Assembly: GCA_029212415.1 (NCBI GenBank) | Contig: JARGOF010000011.1 | Location: 1 to 64,000 of the forward strand | DNA: 64,000 nucleotides | DNA from: Rhizobiaceae bacterium | Lineage (GTDB): Bacteria; Pseudomonadota; Alphaproteobacteria; Rhizobiales; Rhizobiaceae | Direction: 5' to 3' | Shown: piece after piece, positions 54,597 through 63,884 of the stretch | Layout of the letters: each line of letters begins with the position of its first letter | How positions within the stretch are numbered: the stretch's first letter is position 1 | Notes under the pieces: generated by a model | The model's database searches: none | What the model was told of the DNA's origin: nothing | Seen by the model: the letters and a program-made list of their open reading frames with translations, nothing else | Program-made: the position numbers and the translations under genes

Positions 54597-57500
54597 TGCG
54601 CCTGCGCAAACTGGATCTGGCGCGTTTCGGTCATTTCACCGACCAGAGCATCGATTTTGGTGACAGGCATGCGAAGGGCTCCGACTTCCACATCGTCTAT
54701 GGCGCCAACGAGGCGGGCAAGACCACGACAATGGAGGGGTACCTGCGGCTGCTGTATGGCTTTCCCGCCAGAGATCCCTATGGGTTCAAGCATCAACGCG
54801 CCAATCTTTGTGTCGGCGGGACACTTGAGATCAATGACGCGGACCATGGCCTGACCCGCCTGTCCACGCGCAATGCCAATCTGCTGGATGCCACAGGCGA
54901 CGTGGTGCCGGAGACCCTGCTGCAATCGGCGCTGGGCGGCCTGTCGATGGAAGACTACCGCAAACTCCTGTGCCTTGATGACGAAACGATCGAGGTGGGT
55001 GGCGAAGAGATCACCAAAAGCAAAGGCGATATTGGAAGGCTGCTGTTCTCAGCGGCTGCCGGGGTCAGCGATCTGTCCGAGATCCTCGACAAGGTTGAGG
55101 AAATGACGCTCGCCATCTATCGAAAAGGCGGCAGCAAATCCCTCTTCGCAGAACTCAAACGCCAGCACGATCAAGTGAGCAGGGAAATCAGGGATCACGA
55201 TGTTAGCGCGTCCGACTATCGCGGCCTGCGCGATGCACGCGATCGGGCCGGCGAAACTGAAGCCGAATTGCGCCAACAAAAGAAGACGCTGTCTTTGACC
55301 CGGGTGCAATTGGAAGCGATCATCAAGGCCCACCCTCTGGCGCGCGCACTGTGTGACACCGAAGCCGAGCTCGAACCGATTGCACACTATCCGGACGCGC
55401 TGGATATCGATCCTGAAACCCTGGTGAACATGCTTTCCCGGCGCGTCGGATTGGTTGCTGCGCGTGATCGCGCCGCCAAAGAACTGGAGGCATTGGAGGA
55501 AAAGCGCCAGACGCTGGTTCCAAGGCCCGGCGCCCTTGCCTGGGCCAAGCCGCTGGATGCCCTCAAGGTGCTGAAGAGCAGAGTAGAAACGGCGCAATTC
55601 GACCTGCCAAAGCGCCAGGCGCAAATGGCCGATGAGTTGAAGGAGATGGCCCGTCGCCTGTCGGATCTGGGCATTGATGTCGCAGACGACCCCACGCGTT
55701 TTGTCCTTGGTGAAGCACAATTGGCGGCCCTTGAACTGCATCGCAACCTGTTGCTGGATGCCGAAAGGACATTGGAGACGGACAGGAAAGAAGCCCAGGC
55801 TGCGGCAGAGAAATTCGAGGAGGCGAGCAAAGCTCAAAGGACCGTTGAGGCCGCCGCAAGCGTTGGACCGGAACTGAGTGCGCTCATGGCGCGTTACAAT
55901 GGCGATCTTCTGCTTGAGAAAGTGACCGCTGCGCGCCAGGAACTGGCGCTGAACAACCGGCAATTGACGTCAAAACTTCAAGGCCTTACCCGGCTCGACA
56001 AGACATTTGATGATGTGCCCTTGCTTGCCGTGACAGCTGCTCAGGCCAAGGCCCTGGCTGGGCAGATCGTCAAAGCGGAAGAGAAGCGGACATTGTCGCA
56101 AGACCAGCTTGTCGCGATGGAAAAGAAATGGGGCGAGGCAAAGCGTGTTGTGGAAGTCAGCAGTGCATTGCCGGAGCTGATCAGTGATGCGGCAGCGGCT
56201 GAAACCCGCCGTCAGCGCGATGCGTTTTGGGCGGCGCATCGTGCTGCGCTTGTTGACGAGACGGCTGACCGGTTTGAGACGGCCATGCATGCCGATGATG
56301 ACAAACGCAGCATAAGGGAAGGGCAGGCCCGGGAAATCGCTGATCATCGACAGGCCATTCGCGCCGAGATCGAAGCGCGTCAGGACTTTGAGACGGCCAG
56401 CAAGGCGCATGAGGATGCAAAGGCACAGGCAGCGCGCCTGCATGAACAACTTGTCGATCTTTTGCAGACCTGCGCTTTGCCTGAAAGCCTTATGGCTGAT
56501 GAATTGAGCCATTGGGTTCAGCAGGTTGAGGACGCGCAACAGACGAAAGCAATTTGCGCTGCAATCCACGATGAACATGCCCCCCTGTTTCAAAGGGCCA
56601 GCGACCTGAAGGACGCGCTTGCAAAAGAGCTTGGCGAACCGGACGCAGAGCTGGAGGCGCTTGTCGCCATGGCGCGGGTGCGCATGGCACAATACGATGA
56701 AGAACAGCGCAACATAAAAATGGCCGAGGCTGATCTCGTCCGGGAGGCGGCGGAAGTGGAACGCCGCGAAGCCCGGCTAGCGCAATCTGAAGCAAAGCGT
56801 TCCGCGGCCCGTCAGGCGTGGGATGTCTATATTGCACAGCATCTGCCCGATGTGACGGCGCAGATCGACCTGTTGGATGCCCTGCCAACTTTGCGCGCCC
56901 TGCGCGAGATCAATGAACGCAAGACTGGAGTTCGCCGGCAGATTGAAGGCATGGAGCATGATCTGGCGCTTTTTGAAGCCGGGATCGGCGCGCTCGGGTT
57001 CATTGAGGATGTTTCAGCGGAAAGCGATCCCCTGGCTGTTTTCGCCGCCTGTGAGGCCGAGGTGTCAGCGGCATTGCGCATTGAGACAGACCTTGCCGCT
57101 CTGGTTTCGCGCATTCAGTCGGAGAAAGATGATCTCGAAGCAAGCGATGCTGCGCTGCAGGCAATCGATGCACAAGTCCGCGATCTGGCCGCCGGTTTTG
57201 ATCCCGAGATCAAGACCGCAACACTGGAGGATCTGCGAGAGGCTGTGAAAACGGCAACCAGAGCGATCGACTTGCGGGCGAAGGCAAAGGTCATGACGCA
57301 AGAGCTTCTGTCCGTGCTGAATATGACAACAAGACAGCAGGCTGAAGCAGCACTGGCCGCGATGACAGGCCAGCAGGCCGCGGCGGATCTGCAGGAGATC
57401 GATACCGAGATCAGCCGGGTTGAGCAGGCACTCGACAAGGCCATCGAGGAGCGCACGGCTGCCGGACTTGCCTTGAACGCAGTGATTGGTGACAGCGATA

Positions 57501-58036
57501 TAGCGGCTCTGACAGCACGCAAACGCACGATCGAGGCTGAAATGGAGGCGGCGCTCCTGAAATATCTGGAGGGGCGGTTTGGCCACATGCTGGCAGATCG
57601 GGCCATCCGCCGTTACCGCGACAGTCATCGCAGCGGCATGATGGCGGCGACCGAAAAGGCATTCAGTGACCTCACCAATGGCGCCTATGGCGCCCTGACG
57701 ACGCAGCCTGGCGCCGGTGCCGAAATGCTTATGGCCATTCAGGCCTCCGATCAGGTGGCAAAGGAAGCCTCCGCCATGTCCAAGGGAACACGGTTCCAGC
57801 TTTACCTGGCGCTACGCGCCGCCGCCTATGAACAGATGGCGTCCAACGGGACGGTCCTGCCGTTCTTCTGCGACGATGTGTTTGAAACCTTCGACGAACA
57901 ACGCACCCGCGCGGCCTGTGGTCTGATGCATCGGATCGGGCAAACAGGCCAGGCCATCTATCTCACCCATCACCAGCATGTCGTGGACATTGCCCGCGAG
58001 GTCTGCGGTGAGGAGGTCAGCATTCATGCGTTGTAG
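54593..58036 (+). CDS. SbcC/Rad50-like AAA ATPase, YhaN type
   Basis: The 1147-residue protein opens with LRKLDLARFGHFTDQSIDF and Walker A GANEAGKTT (37-45), and ends with the signature and Walker B part, including MSKGTRFQLYLALRAAAYEQM and VLPFFCDDVFETFD. Between them is a long coiled coil (about 180-1000) rich in Ala, Glu, Gln and Lys, typical of Rad50-like proteins. It pairs with the upstream nuclease in double-strand-break processing. Confidence 0.9.
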   Translation: MMRLRKLDLARFGHFTDQSIDFGDRHAKGSDFHIVYGANEAGKTTTMEGYLRLLYGFPARDPYGFKHQRANLCVGGTLEINDADHGLTRLSTRNANLLDATGDVVPETLLQSALGGLSMEDYRKLLCLDDETIEVGGEEITKSKGDIGRLLFSAAAGVSDLSEILDKVEEMTLAIYRKGGSKSLFAELKRQHDQVSREIRDHDVSASDYRGLRDARDRAGETEAELRQQKKTLSLTRVQLEAIIKAHPLARALCDTEAELEPIAHYPDALDIDPETLVNMLSRRVGLVAARDRAAKELEALEEKRQTLVPRPGALAWAKPLDALKVLKSRVETAQFDLPKRQAQMADELKEMARRLSDLGIDVADDPTRFVLGEAQLAALELHRNLLLDAERTLETDRKEAQAAAEKFEEASKAQRTVEAAASVGPELSALMARYNGDLLLEKVTAARQELALNNRQLTSKLQGLTRLDKTFDDVPLLAVTAAQAKALAGQIVKAEEKRTLSQDQLVAMEKKWGEAKRVVEVSSALPELISDAAAAETRRQRDAFWAAHRAALVDETADRFETAMHADDDKRSIREGQAREIADHRQAIRAEIEARQDFETASKAHEDAKAQAARLHEQLVDLLQTCALPESLMADELSHWVQQVEDAQQTKAICAAIHDEHAPLFQRASDLKDALAKELGEPDAELEALVAMARVRMAQYDEEQRNIKMAEADLVREAAEVERREARLAQSEAKRSAARQAWDVYIAQHLPDVTAQIDLLDALPTLRALREINERKTGVRRQIEGMEHDLALFEAGIGALGFIEDVSAESDPLAVFAACEAEVSAALRIETDLAALVSRIQSEKDDLEASDAALQAIDAQVRDLAAGFDPEIKTATLEDLREAVKTATRAIDLRAKAKVMTQELLSVLNMTTRQQAEAALAAMTGQQAAADLQEIDTEISRVEQALDKAIEERTAAGLALNAVIGDSDIAALTARKRTIEAEMEAALLKYLEGRFGHMLADRAIRRYRDSHRSGMMAATEKAFSDLTNGAYGALTTQPGAGAEMLMAIQASDQVAKEASAMSKGTRFQLYLALRAAAYEQMASNGTVLPFFCDDVFETFDEQRTRAACGLMHRIGQTGQAIYLTHHQHVVDIAREVCGEEVSIHAL

Positions 58037-58374
58037 GGGATTGTGCAAGGGTGGACTTGTGAAATATTGAAAGTTTCTTCCTCTATCGCCCAGGTATTCG
58101 AAACATTTAAAAAATGGTGGTAAATTGATCCTTGCAGATGTTCGGAAAACTTGAGATTATGACAATGGGTGTACCTAAATAAACCTAGAGTGACGAGTTC
58201 CTCATTCTAGTATAAGGCCTTGGGCCAGTGGCGCATTAGGCGGCAGTTTACGGGATTGGGTAGATCATTGTTGGATCAGAGCGTTGAGGACGCCGCCCCT
58301 TCTAGTTACTGGAATTTGAATAATTTTTTTAATTAAGAATTGTAAGTGCAAATATTGGTTAGAAAGGATTACTA
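58037..58374. other. AT-rich gene-free stretch at the left edge of the orphan gene
   Basis: No gene is supported. Base composition drops compared with the YhaN gene, and an A/T-rich block (58318-58338) precedes the GTG start. No integrase, attachment site or inverted repeat is visible. It probably holds the promoter of the orphan gene at 58375. Confidence 0.4.
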
Positions 58375-60078
58375 GTGCGGTCCCGAATTCTCGATGCACT
58401 TCTTCCTCTCGCCCGGAAGCCTGAAGTGAATAGCGAATTATGGCTGGAAAACGCTGTACAAGGAATCGATTTTCTAAAGGGGAATTTTGCTTCTGACGAA
58501 ATCCTGTTGTTTGCTTCGGGCCCTCATTTGCATTTTCACTCGGTGCTGACATCGAATAAGGTCATCCAGCATCCTGATCACGAAGATCTCTATCTAGCGC
58601 ATGTTTTTCTAGCCGATGCATGGAGCATTCAAAAAGTGTATGGAGGCGGTGAGGGGCATAGGGTCAATCTAGAGCCGCCCTTGAGTAATCCAGGGTGCAA
58701 ATCTTTAGTTGGTAGTGAAAAACTGATTTTTATTAGGTCATTTGATGATGTTAAGGATTTTGATCCACCGATTGAGCTGAGCCAAAAGCTGGTGCATGCG
58801 CTTGCCTTACATTACATGGACGAACGAAGTGCTTACTGCCGTTTGGATCGTAAAGGTGACATAGAGGATGTGATTTCGGTTTATCGCGATGTGAACCACG
58901 ATCCATGGCAACAAGTGCGCGCCGTGACGATCCGTCAACATGAACTAGCCACCTACATGGCATTAACCAGCTCCAGTTTATTTGCTCATTTTGACTTCAC
59001 ACGATTTGCAAGCGGAAATTTTGCAGGATGGGAAGACACGAAAGAGGACACATTCGAGGCCAAAAACTTATTTTTCCGGTACGGAAAGATGCCCAGTCAT
59101 GCCAGCTACGCCAAGGGTCAAATAATCTTAAGATCCAACTTGACGCAGGATGATCTGGTTGAAGAATGGAAAGCGGAAGAAAATGAAAGCACGAGGCAAT
59201 ATGCATCTTTTATGATAATCGATCGAAAAAATGACAACGCATTGGTGGAGACCTCTTGTGGTCCGGATTTCATCGTGAATTATTTTACGAAATCGGATTT
59301 GCCTTGGGAAGTTTCTCCAGCGTTTTTCCGATCTGACGTTTTACTCAAATACAAATCCGACCCTGAAAAATACACTTTTGAAGATCGGAGCATCAGCTGT
59401 CGTGGCTCTTGGCATTTAACGACCTATGATATTAATGACGCAGGCCAAGTGCACACCTATGTTGGCTATCTGGCCGATCTTCCATATGAAGAACAGCTTT
59501 ATTGGAAATCATTTAATGAACCGCCAAAAGCCAATATCTCGGATAGAGCTTTTCAGACTGATATTCTAGGTAAATTTTCCACCACGGATGACCCACTGCT
59601 AGACCTGAAAGATATTGTTCGAAATTTGGACAAAAAACCTCCAGCCTGGTGGAAGCCTCGTGGCAGCGAGATAATTGATGCGGTGCACTATCCTGCCACT
59701 GACTCCGCGTCAGAATGGGGTAACGAAATCCTAGCCCTCGACCATCTTTTGACCGAGGGCTTCCTTGTAAAGGGCCTACGAGAAATCATTAAAAAAAACG
59801 GTGGGTCCTTTGAAAAAAACTGGGGCTCACTAAAGATCATGGAAATGGGTCTTTCGTTGTCGGGGATAACAGACGCAAAAGCGATGAAAATTGTAGCGCC
59901 TTTAAAGGAGCTTCATACTTTGCGGAACTTTGCTAAAGCCCATAGTAATCCAACTGAACGACGTGCGGCACTTCTGAACGCCAGAAAGGCCCATGGCACT
60001 TTGAGAGAACATTTTTTTGATTTAACAAAAAGATTGAGTGCCTCTTATTCAACAATCATTTCCTCAATTTTTAGCTGA
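58375..60078 (+). CDS. Orphan AT-rich gene with HEPN-like C-terminal motif
   Basis: The start is a GTG at 58375 after AAAGGA. The 567-residue protein is not assigned to a family. The N-terminal part (about 1-320) has a mixed alpha/beta look without known catalytic motifs. A middle YVGYLADLPYEEQLYWKSFN segment is distinctive. The C-terminal 110 residues look all-helical and contain LKELHTLRNFAKAH (Arg517, His523), matching the R-x4-6-H signature of HEPN ribonuclease domains. A hand count of 59041-59100 gives 27 G/C of 60, against 40 of 60 at 57601-57660 in the neighbour, which suggests acquisition by transfer. A defence role is plausible but unproven. Confidence 0.8.
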   Translation: MRSRILDALLPLARKPEVNSELWLENAVQGIDFLKGNFASDEILLFASGPHLHFHSVLTSNKVIQHPDHEDLYLAHVFLADAWSIQKVYGGGEGHRVNLEPPLSNPGCKSLVGSEKLIFIRSFDDVKDFDPPIELSQKLVHALALHYMDERSAYCRLDRKGDIEDVISVYRDVNHDPWQQVRAVTIRQHELATYMALTSSSLFAHFDFTRFASGNFAGWEDTKEDTFEAKNLFFRYGKMPSHASYAKGQIILRSNLTQDDLVEEWKAEENESTRQYASFMIIDRKNDNALVETSCGPDFIVNYFTKSDLPWEVSPAFFRSDVLLKYKSDPEKYTFEDRSISCRGSWHLTTYDINDAGQVHTYVGYLADLPYEEQLYWKSFNEPPKANISDRAFQTDILGKFSTTDDPLLDLKDIVRNLDKKPPAWWKPRGSEIIDAVHYPATDSASEWGNEILALDHLLTEGFLVKGLREIIKKNGGSFEKNWGSLKIMEMGLSLSGITDAKAMKIVAPLKELHTLRNFAKAHSNPTERRAALLNARKAHGTLREHFFDLTKRLSASYSTIISSIFS

Positions 60079-60438
60079 ACGCGAGATGCGCCGTCTGTTG
60101 CCATTGGAGAGCAAATATTTTTAGACGGGTTGGACTGCCGCGGGATTATTTTAATTAGCTCCCTATCCGATACAAAGAATTTTTGCGAACTTACACAATA
60201 GGAAGAGACAAGGCTCATTTTGATATCATTTCTGTTGATCTTCATGTCTTTACGAGCTCACAGAGAAGTAGGAGCAACAGTTTAGAATAATTCTAAAGTA
60301 TTGTTATCATTGAGTTATTTCCATATTTCATTTGACATTCGCTCCATTCAGAGTCATTTAATCCATGGTGAATGAAACTCCGGACGCAGCGCCGTGCTGT
60401 TTGTCCCTCAACTTTGCTTCGCTTTGCGGTTGGATAAA
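60079..60438. other. AT-rich region upstream of bfd-bfr, with ICE box and promoter
   Basis: No gene is supported; a 66-codon minus-strand frame overlaps the end of the orphan gene and has no motif. The right half holds the iron-control element at 60281-60297 and a TTGACA (60332-60337). The -10 candidate CATTTA or TTTAAT follows at about 17-19 bases. The left part is the 3' flank of the orphan gene. Confidence 0.5.
60281..60297. promoter_or_regulatory. Iron-control element (Irr-type box) upstream of bfd-bfr
   Basis: The perfect palindrome TTTAGAA-TAA-TTCTAAA matches the ICE motif of the Irr regulator in rhizobia as I remember it. It lies 142 bases upstream of the bfd start and about 35 bases upstream of the likely -35 box. 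Irr control of bacterioferritin is well known in this group, so iron-limited repression is likely. Confidence 0.8.
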
Positions 60439-60750
60439 ATGATTACGTGCCACTGTAATATTATTACTGAAAAAGAGGTCATCCAGGCGATCAATACGAT
60501 GCTGGATGAAGATTGCTGGCAATTGATTGTCCCGGTAAAGTTGTATCACGCTATGGAAAAGCGTGGAAAATGCTGTCGTTGTTTCCCCAATGTGGTAGAC
60601 ATTATCATCCGAACCACGGATGAGTACCACACGCGCTTCAACTGGCCGGAGGAGGATCGAATTCCTCATCGGCTGAAGTTGCTTGAATTGCGCAACCATT
60701 ATGCAGGGGAATTTAATGAAAGGCGACAAAGCGGTAATAGAGCGGCTTAA
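60439..60750 (+). CDS. bfd: Bacterioferritin-associated ferredoxin
   Basis: The ATG at 60439 gives 103 residues; the frame is open from 60394. The 2Fe-2S ligand pattern is Cys4-x-Cys6 in ITCHCN and Cys45-x-x-Cys48 in GKCCRC, as in Bfd, which reduces bacterioferritin to release iron. The usual length is about 65 residues. Here an extra C-terminal tail of about 40 residues covers the bfr ribosome-binding site and overlaps the bfr start by 35 bases. Confidence 0.85.
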   Translation: MITCHCNIITEKEVIQAINTMLDEDCWQLIVPVKLYHAMEKRGKCCRCFPNVVDIIIRTTDEYHTRFNWPEEDRIPHRLKLLELRNHYAGEFNERRQSGNRAA

Positions 60751-61201
60751 CGAAGCTATTTTTTTGGAGCTTGGTGCAGTCAATCAATATTGGGTGCATT
60801 ATCGTCTGTTGGACGATTGGGGCTACAAGAAGCTCGCGCAGAAGGAAAAGGCTGAATCAATCGAGGAAATGCAACATGCTGATCGCCTGATTGAGCGTGT
60901 CATTTTTCTGGGTGGTCACCCCAATCTTCAAAGCGTCGCACCGTTGCGCATTGGCCAGAACATCAAGGAAGTTCTGGAATCGGATTTGGCCGGTGAGCAG
61001 GACGCATGTGCATCCTATAAAAAGTCCTATGAGATTTGCCGTGATGCGGGTGACTATGTCACCAAGGCGCTGTTCGAGGAACTGCTGACAGACGAGGAAG
61101 GTCATATCGACTTCCTGGAAACCCAGCTCGATCTGCTCAACAGTATCGGCGAAAAGAACTACGGCCAGTTGAACGCCGCTCCGGCTGACGAAGCGGAGTA
61201 A
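60716..61201 (+). CDS. bfr: Bacterioferritin
   Basis: The ATG at 60716 follows AGGGGA. The 161-residue protein has ferroxidase ligands Glu18, Glu51 and His54 ([10 protein letters not shown]) and a second site in [13 protein letters not shown]. Met52 in EEM matches the haem-binding Met52 of E. coli Bfr, so it should bind haem at the dimer interface. It stores iron as a 24-mer. It is co-transcribed with bfd and under the Irr-type box. Confidence 0.95.
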   Translation: MKGDKAVIERLNEAIFLELGAVNQYWVHYRLLDDWGYKKLAQKEKAESIEEMQHADRLIERVIFLGGHPNLQSVAPLRIGQNIKEVLESDLAGEQDACASYKKSYEICRDAGDYVTKALFEELLTDEEGHIDFLETQLDLLNSIGEKNYGQLNAAPADEAE

Positions 61202-61227
61202 TTCTGCCAGACCGGATTGAGATCGGA

Positions 61228-61249
61228 CGGCCGGGTTTTCTCCCGGCCG
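61228..61249. terminator. GC-rich terminator hairpin between bfr and the YciI gene
   Basis: Perfect 8-base arms CGGCCGGG/CCCGGCCG (61228-61235, 61242-61249) enclose TTTTCT. It lies 26 bases after bfr and before the convergent YciI gene end. The T run is in the loop rather than after the stem, so termination efficiency is uncertain. Confidence 0.65.
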
Positions 61250-61314
61250 ATCCTGTATGCCGATGCGCCATTTCGTCTATCCCACCAGTGATAATCAACG
61301 GCAAGCGGACGGGT

Positions 61315-61689
61315 TCAATTGTCCAGCAGCGGCCTGAGTTCATCGGGAATATGCCCCTCATTGATCAGCCAGCGCCGGATCGTATAGCTGCGCCCGCCTT
61401 CGCTGTGCATCGGATCGGCATCCGCATAGGCGCGCGCCTCCTCAATTGACGCGGCACGATAGATGATCATGCCTTCGCCCATCATCTGCTCGCAGCTTTC
61501 ATCCGACAGGGGGCCGGCAAACACCAGCTTGTGGGCATCCTGCATTTTCAGCTGGTAGGCCAGATGGCGCGGCAGAATATCCTGCATCGTATCCGGCGGC
61601 GCGATGGGCGTGGTGCGCACAACAAAAAATTCCGCAGCAAGGGAACCGCGCGCCCGCGATTGTTCAACATAGTCATTCCATTTCGGCAT
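61315..61689 (-). CDS. YciI-like protein
   Basis: The ATG at 61689 follows AGGAGG, giving 124 residues. The core LPRHLAYQLKMQDAHKLVFAGPLSDE and a later SIEEARAYADADPMHSEGGRSYTIRRW match YciI-like ferredoxin-fold proteins, with the His and Asp of the putative active site. Family members include dehydrochlorinase-like enzymes; no function is assigned. It is divergent from the FAH gene across 96 bases. Confidence 0.85.
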   Translation of the reverse strand: MPKWNDYVEQSRARGSLAAEFFVVRTTPIAPPDTMQDILPRHLAYQLKMQDAHKLVFAGPLSDESCEQMMGEGMIIYRAASIEEARAYADADPMHSEGGRSYTIRRWLINEGHIPDELRPLLDN

Positions 61690-61733
61690 CTGAAACTCCT
61701 CCTCGGCCAATACAAATAAAATATCGATAAAAA

Positions 61734-61763
61734 TTGACAATACAAGAAAATGTTGATTATTTT
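61734..61763 (+). promoter_or_regulatory. Sigma-70-like promoter of the FAH operon
   Basis: TTGACA (61734-61739) and TATTTT (61758-61763) are separated by 18 bases in a strongly A/T-rich gap and lie 23 bases before the FAH start. The spacing and composition fit a housekeeping promoter. Confidence 0.5.
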
Positions 61764-61785
61764 GAATTGAGCATGGAGGTTTGCA

Positions 61786-62682
61786 ATGCGTTTTATGGTG
61801 GCCCGCGATGGGCAAAATGGCGGACATGGTACCGCACTCTACGTTGTTGACGGCGGTGACGCCTTTCGTTTGACCGGTCAGGACGGATTTTCCGGCACGG
61901 ATATAGCTGCGATCATCGAGGCTGACGAAAATCAGGTCGGCGCCCTGTGTGATGCTGCAAGGACCGGGGCCAGTGTGCCCGTCGGTTCTCTCACACCTGC
62001 ATTGCCTCTCAACCGTTTCGGCAAGATCCTCTGCCTCGGTCTGAACTATGTCGATCACGTCAAGGAAGGCGGCTACGACATTCCGACCTATCCGGCCATG
62101 TTCATCCGCATGTCAAGTTCGATGCTGGCAGCCGGTGCCCCGATGGTCAAACCGGACTGCTCGGATCGGCTGGACTACGAAGTGGAACTGATGGTGGTGA
62201 TCGGCAAGGGTGGTCGTCACATCAGCGAGGAAGCAGCGCTTGATCACGTCTTTGGTTACACGGTCTTCAATGACGGATCGATACGTGACTACCAGAGAAA
62301 GACCCACCAATGGACGCCTGGCAAGAATTTCGACGCCACCGGCGCACTGGGACCAACAGTCGTGACGGCCGATGAATTGCCGTCAGGTGCGAGCGGGCTG
62401 AAAATCGAGTCGCGGCTCAATGGCACGGTGATGCAGACGGCCAAAACCTCCGACATGATGTGGCCGGTGGCCAAGACCATCGCAATCGTGTCGGAATTCG
62501 CGACGCTGGAACCTGGCGACATGATTGCCATGGGCACACCGCCCGGCGTCGGCCATGCGCGCACGCCGCCGGTCTTCATGTTCCCCGGTGATACCATTGA
62601 GGTCGAAATTGAAGGCATTGGAATCTGCACCAACCCGATCATCAGCGAACAGGACGCCGCCAAACAGGGAGGCGGGCAATGA
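61786..62682 (+). CDS. Fumarylacetoacetate hydrolase family protein
   Basis: The 298-residue protein has the FAH catalytic region: KILCLGLNYVDHVKEGG (about 84-100), the metal-binding DYEVELMVVIGKGG, FGYTVFNDGSIRDYQRK and DMIAMGTPPGVGHARTPPVFM. It hydrolyses or decarboxylates a 2,4-dioxo or similar acid. The ATG has GGAGG upstream. It overlaps the next gene by four bases, so the enzyme probably works with the nitroreductase partner in the breakdown of an aromatic or similar compound. Confidence 0.92.
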   Translation: MRFMVARDGQNGGHGTALYVVDGGDAFRLTGQDGFSGTDIAAIIEADENQVGALCDAARTGASVPVGSLTPALPLNRFGKILCLGLNYVDHVKEGGYDIPTYPAMFIRMSSSMLAAGAPMVKPDCSDRLDYEVELMVVIGKGGRHISEEAALDHVFGYTVFNDGSIRDYQRKTHQWTPGKNFDATGALGPTVVTADELPSGASGLKIESRLNGTVMQTAKTSDMMWPVAKTIAIVSEFATLEPGDMIAMGTPPGVGHARTPPVFMFPGDTIEVEIEGIGICTNPIISEQDAAKQGGGQ

Positions 62683-63359
62683 CAAAACCGGCTTCAATCG
62701 CACCAACCGGTGCGGAACTTGAACGATTGCGCAGCGAAGCACAGGACGAGATCCGTGCCTTGCGCAAACGCGTATCGCATCTGGGAGAGGACGAGATCAA
62801 GCTGATCCTGTCAGGTGCCCGGTCCCATTATGCCTGGACAGACAGGCCCGTCACCGACGCACAGCTTCGCGCCATCTATGACATTGTCGCCATGGGCGCC
62901 ACCAGCATGAATTGTTCGCCGGCACGGTTCATTTTCGTGCGCACCAGTGAGGGGCGCGAGAAGCTGGCCAAATCGCTCAAACCTGCCAATCTGAGCAAGA
63001 TGGCCTCGGCGCCGGTCACCGTGATCATTGCCCATGACCTGGATTTCTGGCGCGAACTTCCCTTCCTGTTTCCCCATGAGGATCGGCGTCACCTGTTTGA
63101 AGGAAAAACAGCCCATATCCAGGATACGGCCTTTCGCAACGGAACCTTGCAGGGCGCTTATCTGATGATCGCAGCGCGGGCTTTGGGCCTTGATGTGGGC
63201 GCCATGTCCGGCTTTTCCAACGCAATTGTCGATCAGGAGTTTTTCGAAGGCACCACCTTGCGATCAAATTTCCTGTGCAATCTGGGTTATGCCGACGAGA
63301 CGGCCCTGTTTCAAAAGCTGCCGCGTTTCGCTTTTGAAGATGTTTGCAAGTTTGCCTGA
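62679..63359 (+). CDS. Nitroreductase family protein, RutE/HadB-like
   Basis: The 226-residue protein resembles RutE, the malonic semialdehyde reductase: LILSGARSHYAWTDRPVTDAQL, MGATSMNCSPARFIFVR, and LGLDVGAMSGFSNAIVDQEFF. It uses FMN and NAD(P)H. The genuine substrate is open; no other rut gene is nearby. It overlaps the FAH gene stop by four bases and the OsmC gene starts 13 bases after it. Confidence 0.9.
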   Translation: MTKPASIAPTGAELERLRSEAQDEIRALRKRVSHLGEDEIKLILSGARSHYAWTDRPVTDAQLRAIYDIVAMGATSMNCSPARFIFVRTSEGREKLAKSLKPANLSKMASAPVTVIIAHDLDFWRELPFLFPHEDRRHLFEGKTAHIQDTAFRNGTLQGAYLMIAARALGLDVGAMSGFSNAIVDQEFFEGTTLRSNFLCNLGYADETALFQKLPRFAFEDVCKFA

Positions 63360-63371
63360 GGAGCAAAAACC

Positions 63372-63830
63372 ATGGCCATCAAGATGAAAACAGAGGTGAC
63401 GATGCGGGCGGCCGCGGCGTGCCCGACCCATGCGCGCGCCGACATCAGCCTTCGCGATCTGACTTTTTCCATTGATGAACCGACAGAACGCGGTGGCACC
63501 AATGCGGGGCCAACCCCGACAGAAACAGCGGTTGCCGCTCTGATCGGCTGCACAAATGTCATCGGGCACAAATGCGCTGACAGTCTTGGCGTTGATATCG
63601 GACATCTCGACATAGCGGCAAAATGCACTTTTGACCGGCGCGGTGTAACGCTCGAAGCGGAAATCGAGGTGCCGTTTCGCAGGATCGAATTGACGATCAC
63701 AGCCCACGGCAATGCGTCGCATGATGCCCTGCAGCAAGTGGCTGCAGAGGTTCACAAATTTTGCCCGCTTTCAAAATTGTTTACTGCAGCGGGAACCGAA
63801 ATCGAAGAGATCTGGCAATTGGCGCCCTAG
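63372..63830 (+). CDS. OsmC family peroxidase-like protein
   Basis: The 152-residue protein carries the two conserved cysteines of OsmC/Ohr proteins: Cys60 in AALIGCTNVIGHKC and Cys131 in VHKFCPLSK. These reduce organic hydroperoxides through a disulphide. Start and length fit the family. It is the third gene of the FAH operon, which hints that the pathway handles reactive or oxidised substrates. Confidence 0.92.
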   Translation: MAIKMKTEVTMRAAAACPTHARADISLRDLTFSIDEPTERGGTNAGPTPTETAVAALIGCTNVIGHKCADSLGVDIGHLDIAAKCTFDRRGVTLEAEIEVPFRRIELTITAHGNASHDALQQVAAEVHKFCPLSKLFTAAGTEIEEIWQLAP

Positions 63831-63884
63831 CGTTCAATGCCGACACCGGTCAACGGGAGGTTGATCGTCACAATGGAGGAAAAG

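Noticed and set aside
60045-60245. 66-codon minus-strand frame after the orphan gene
   Set aside because: It overlaps the orphan gene end and lacks a start signal or motif. An antitoxin was considered but nothing supports it.
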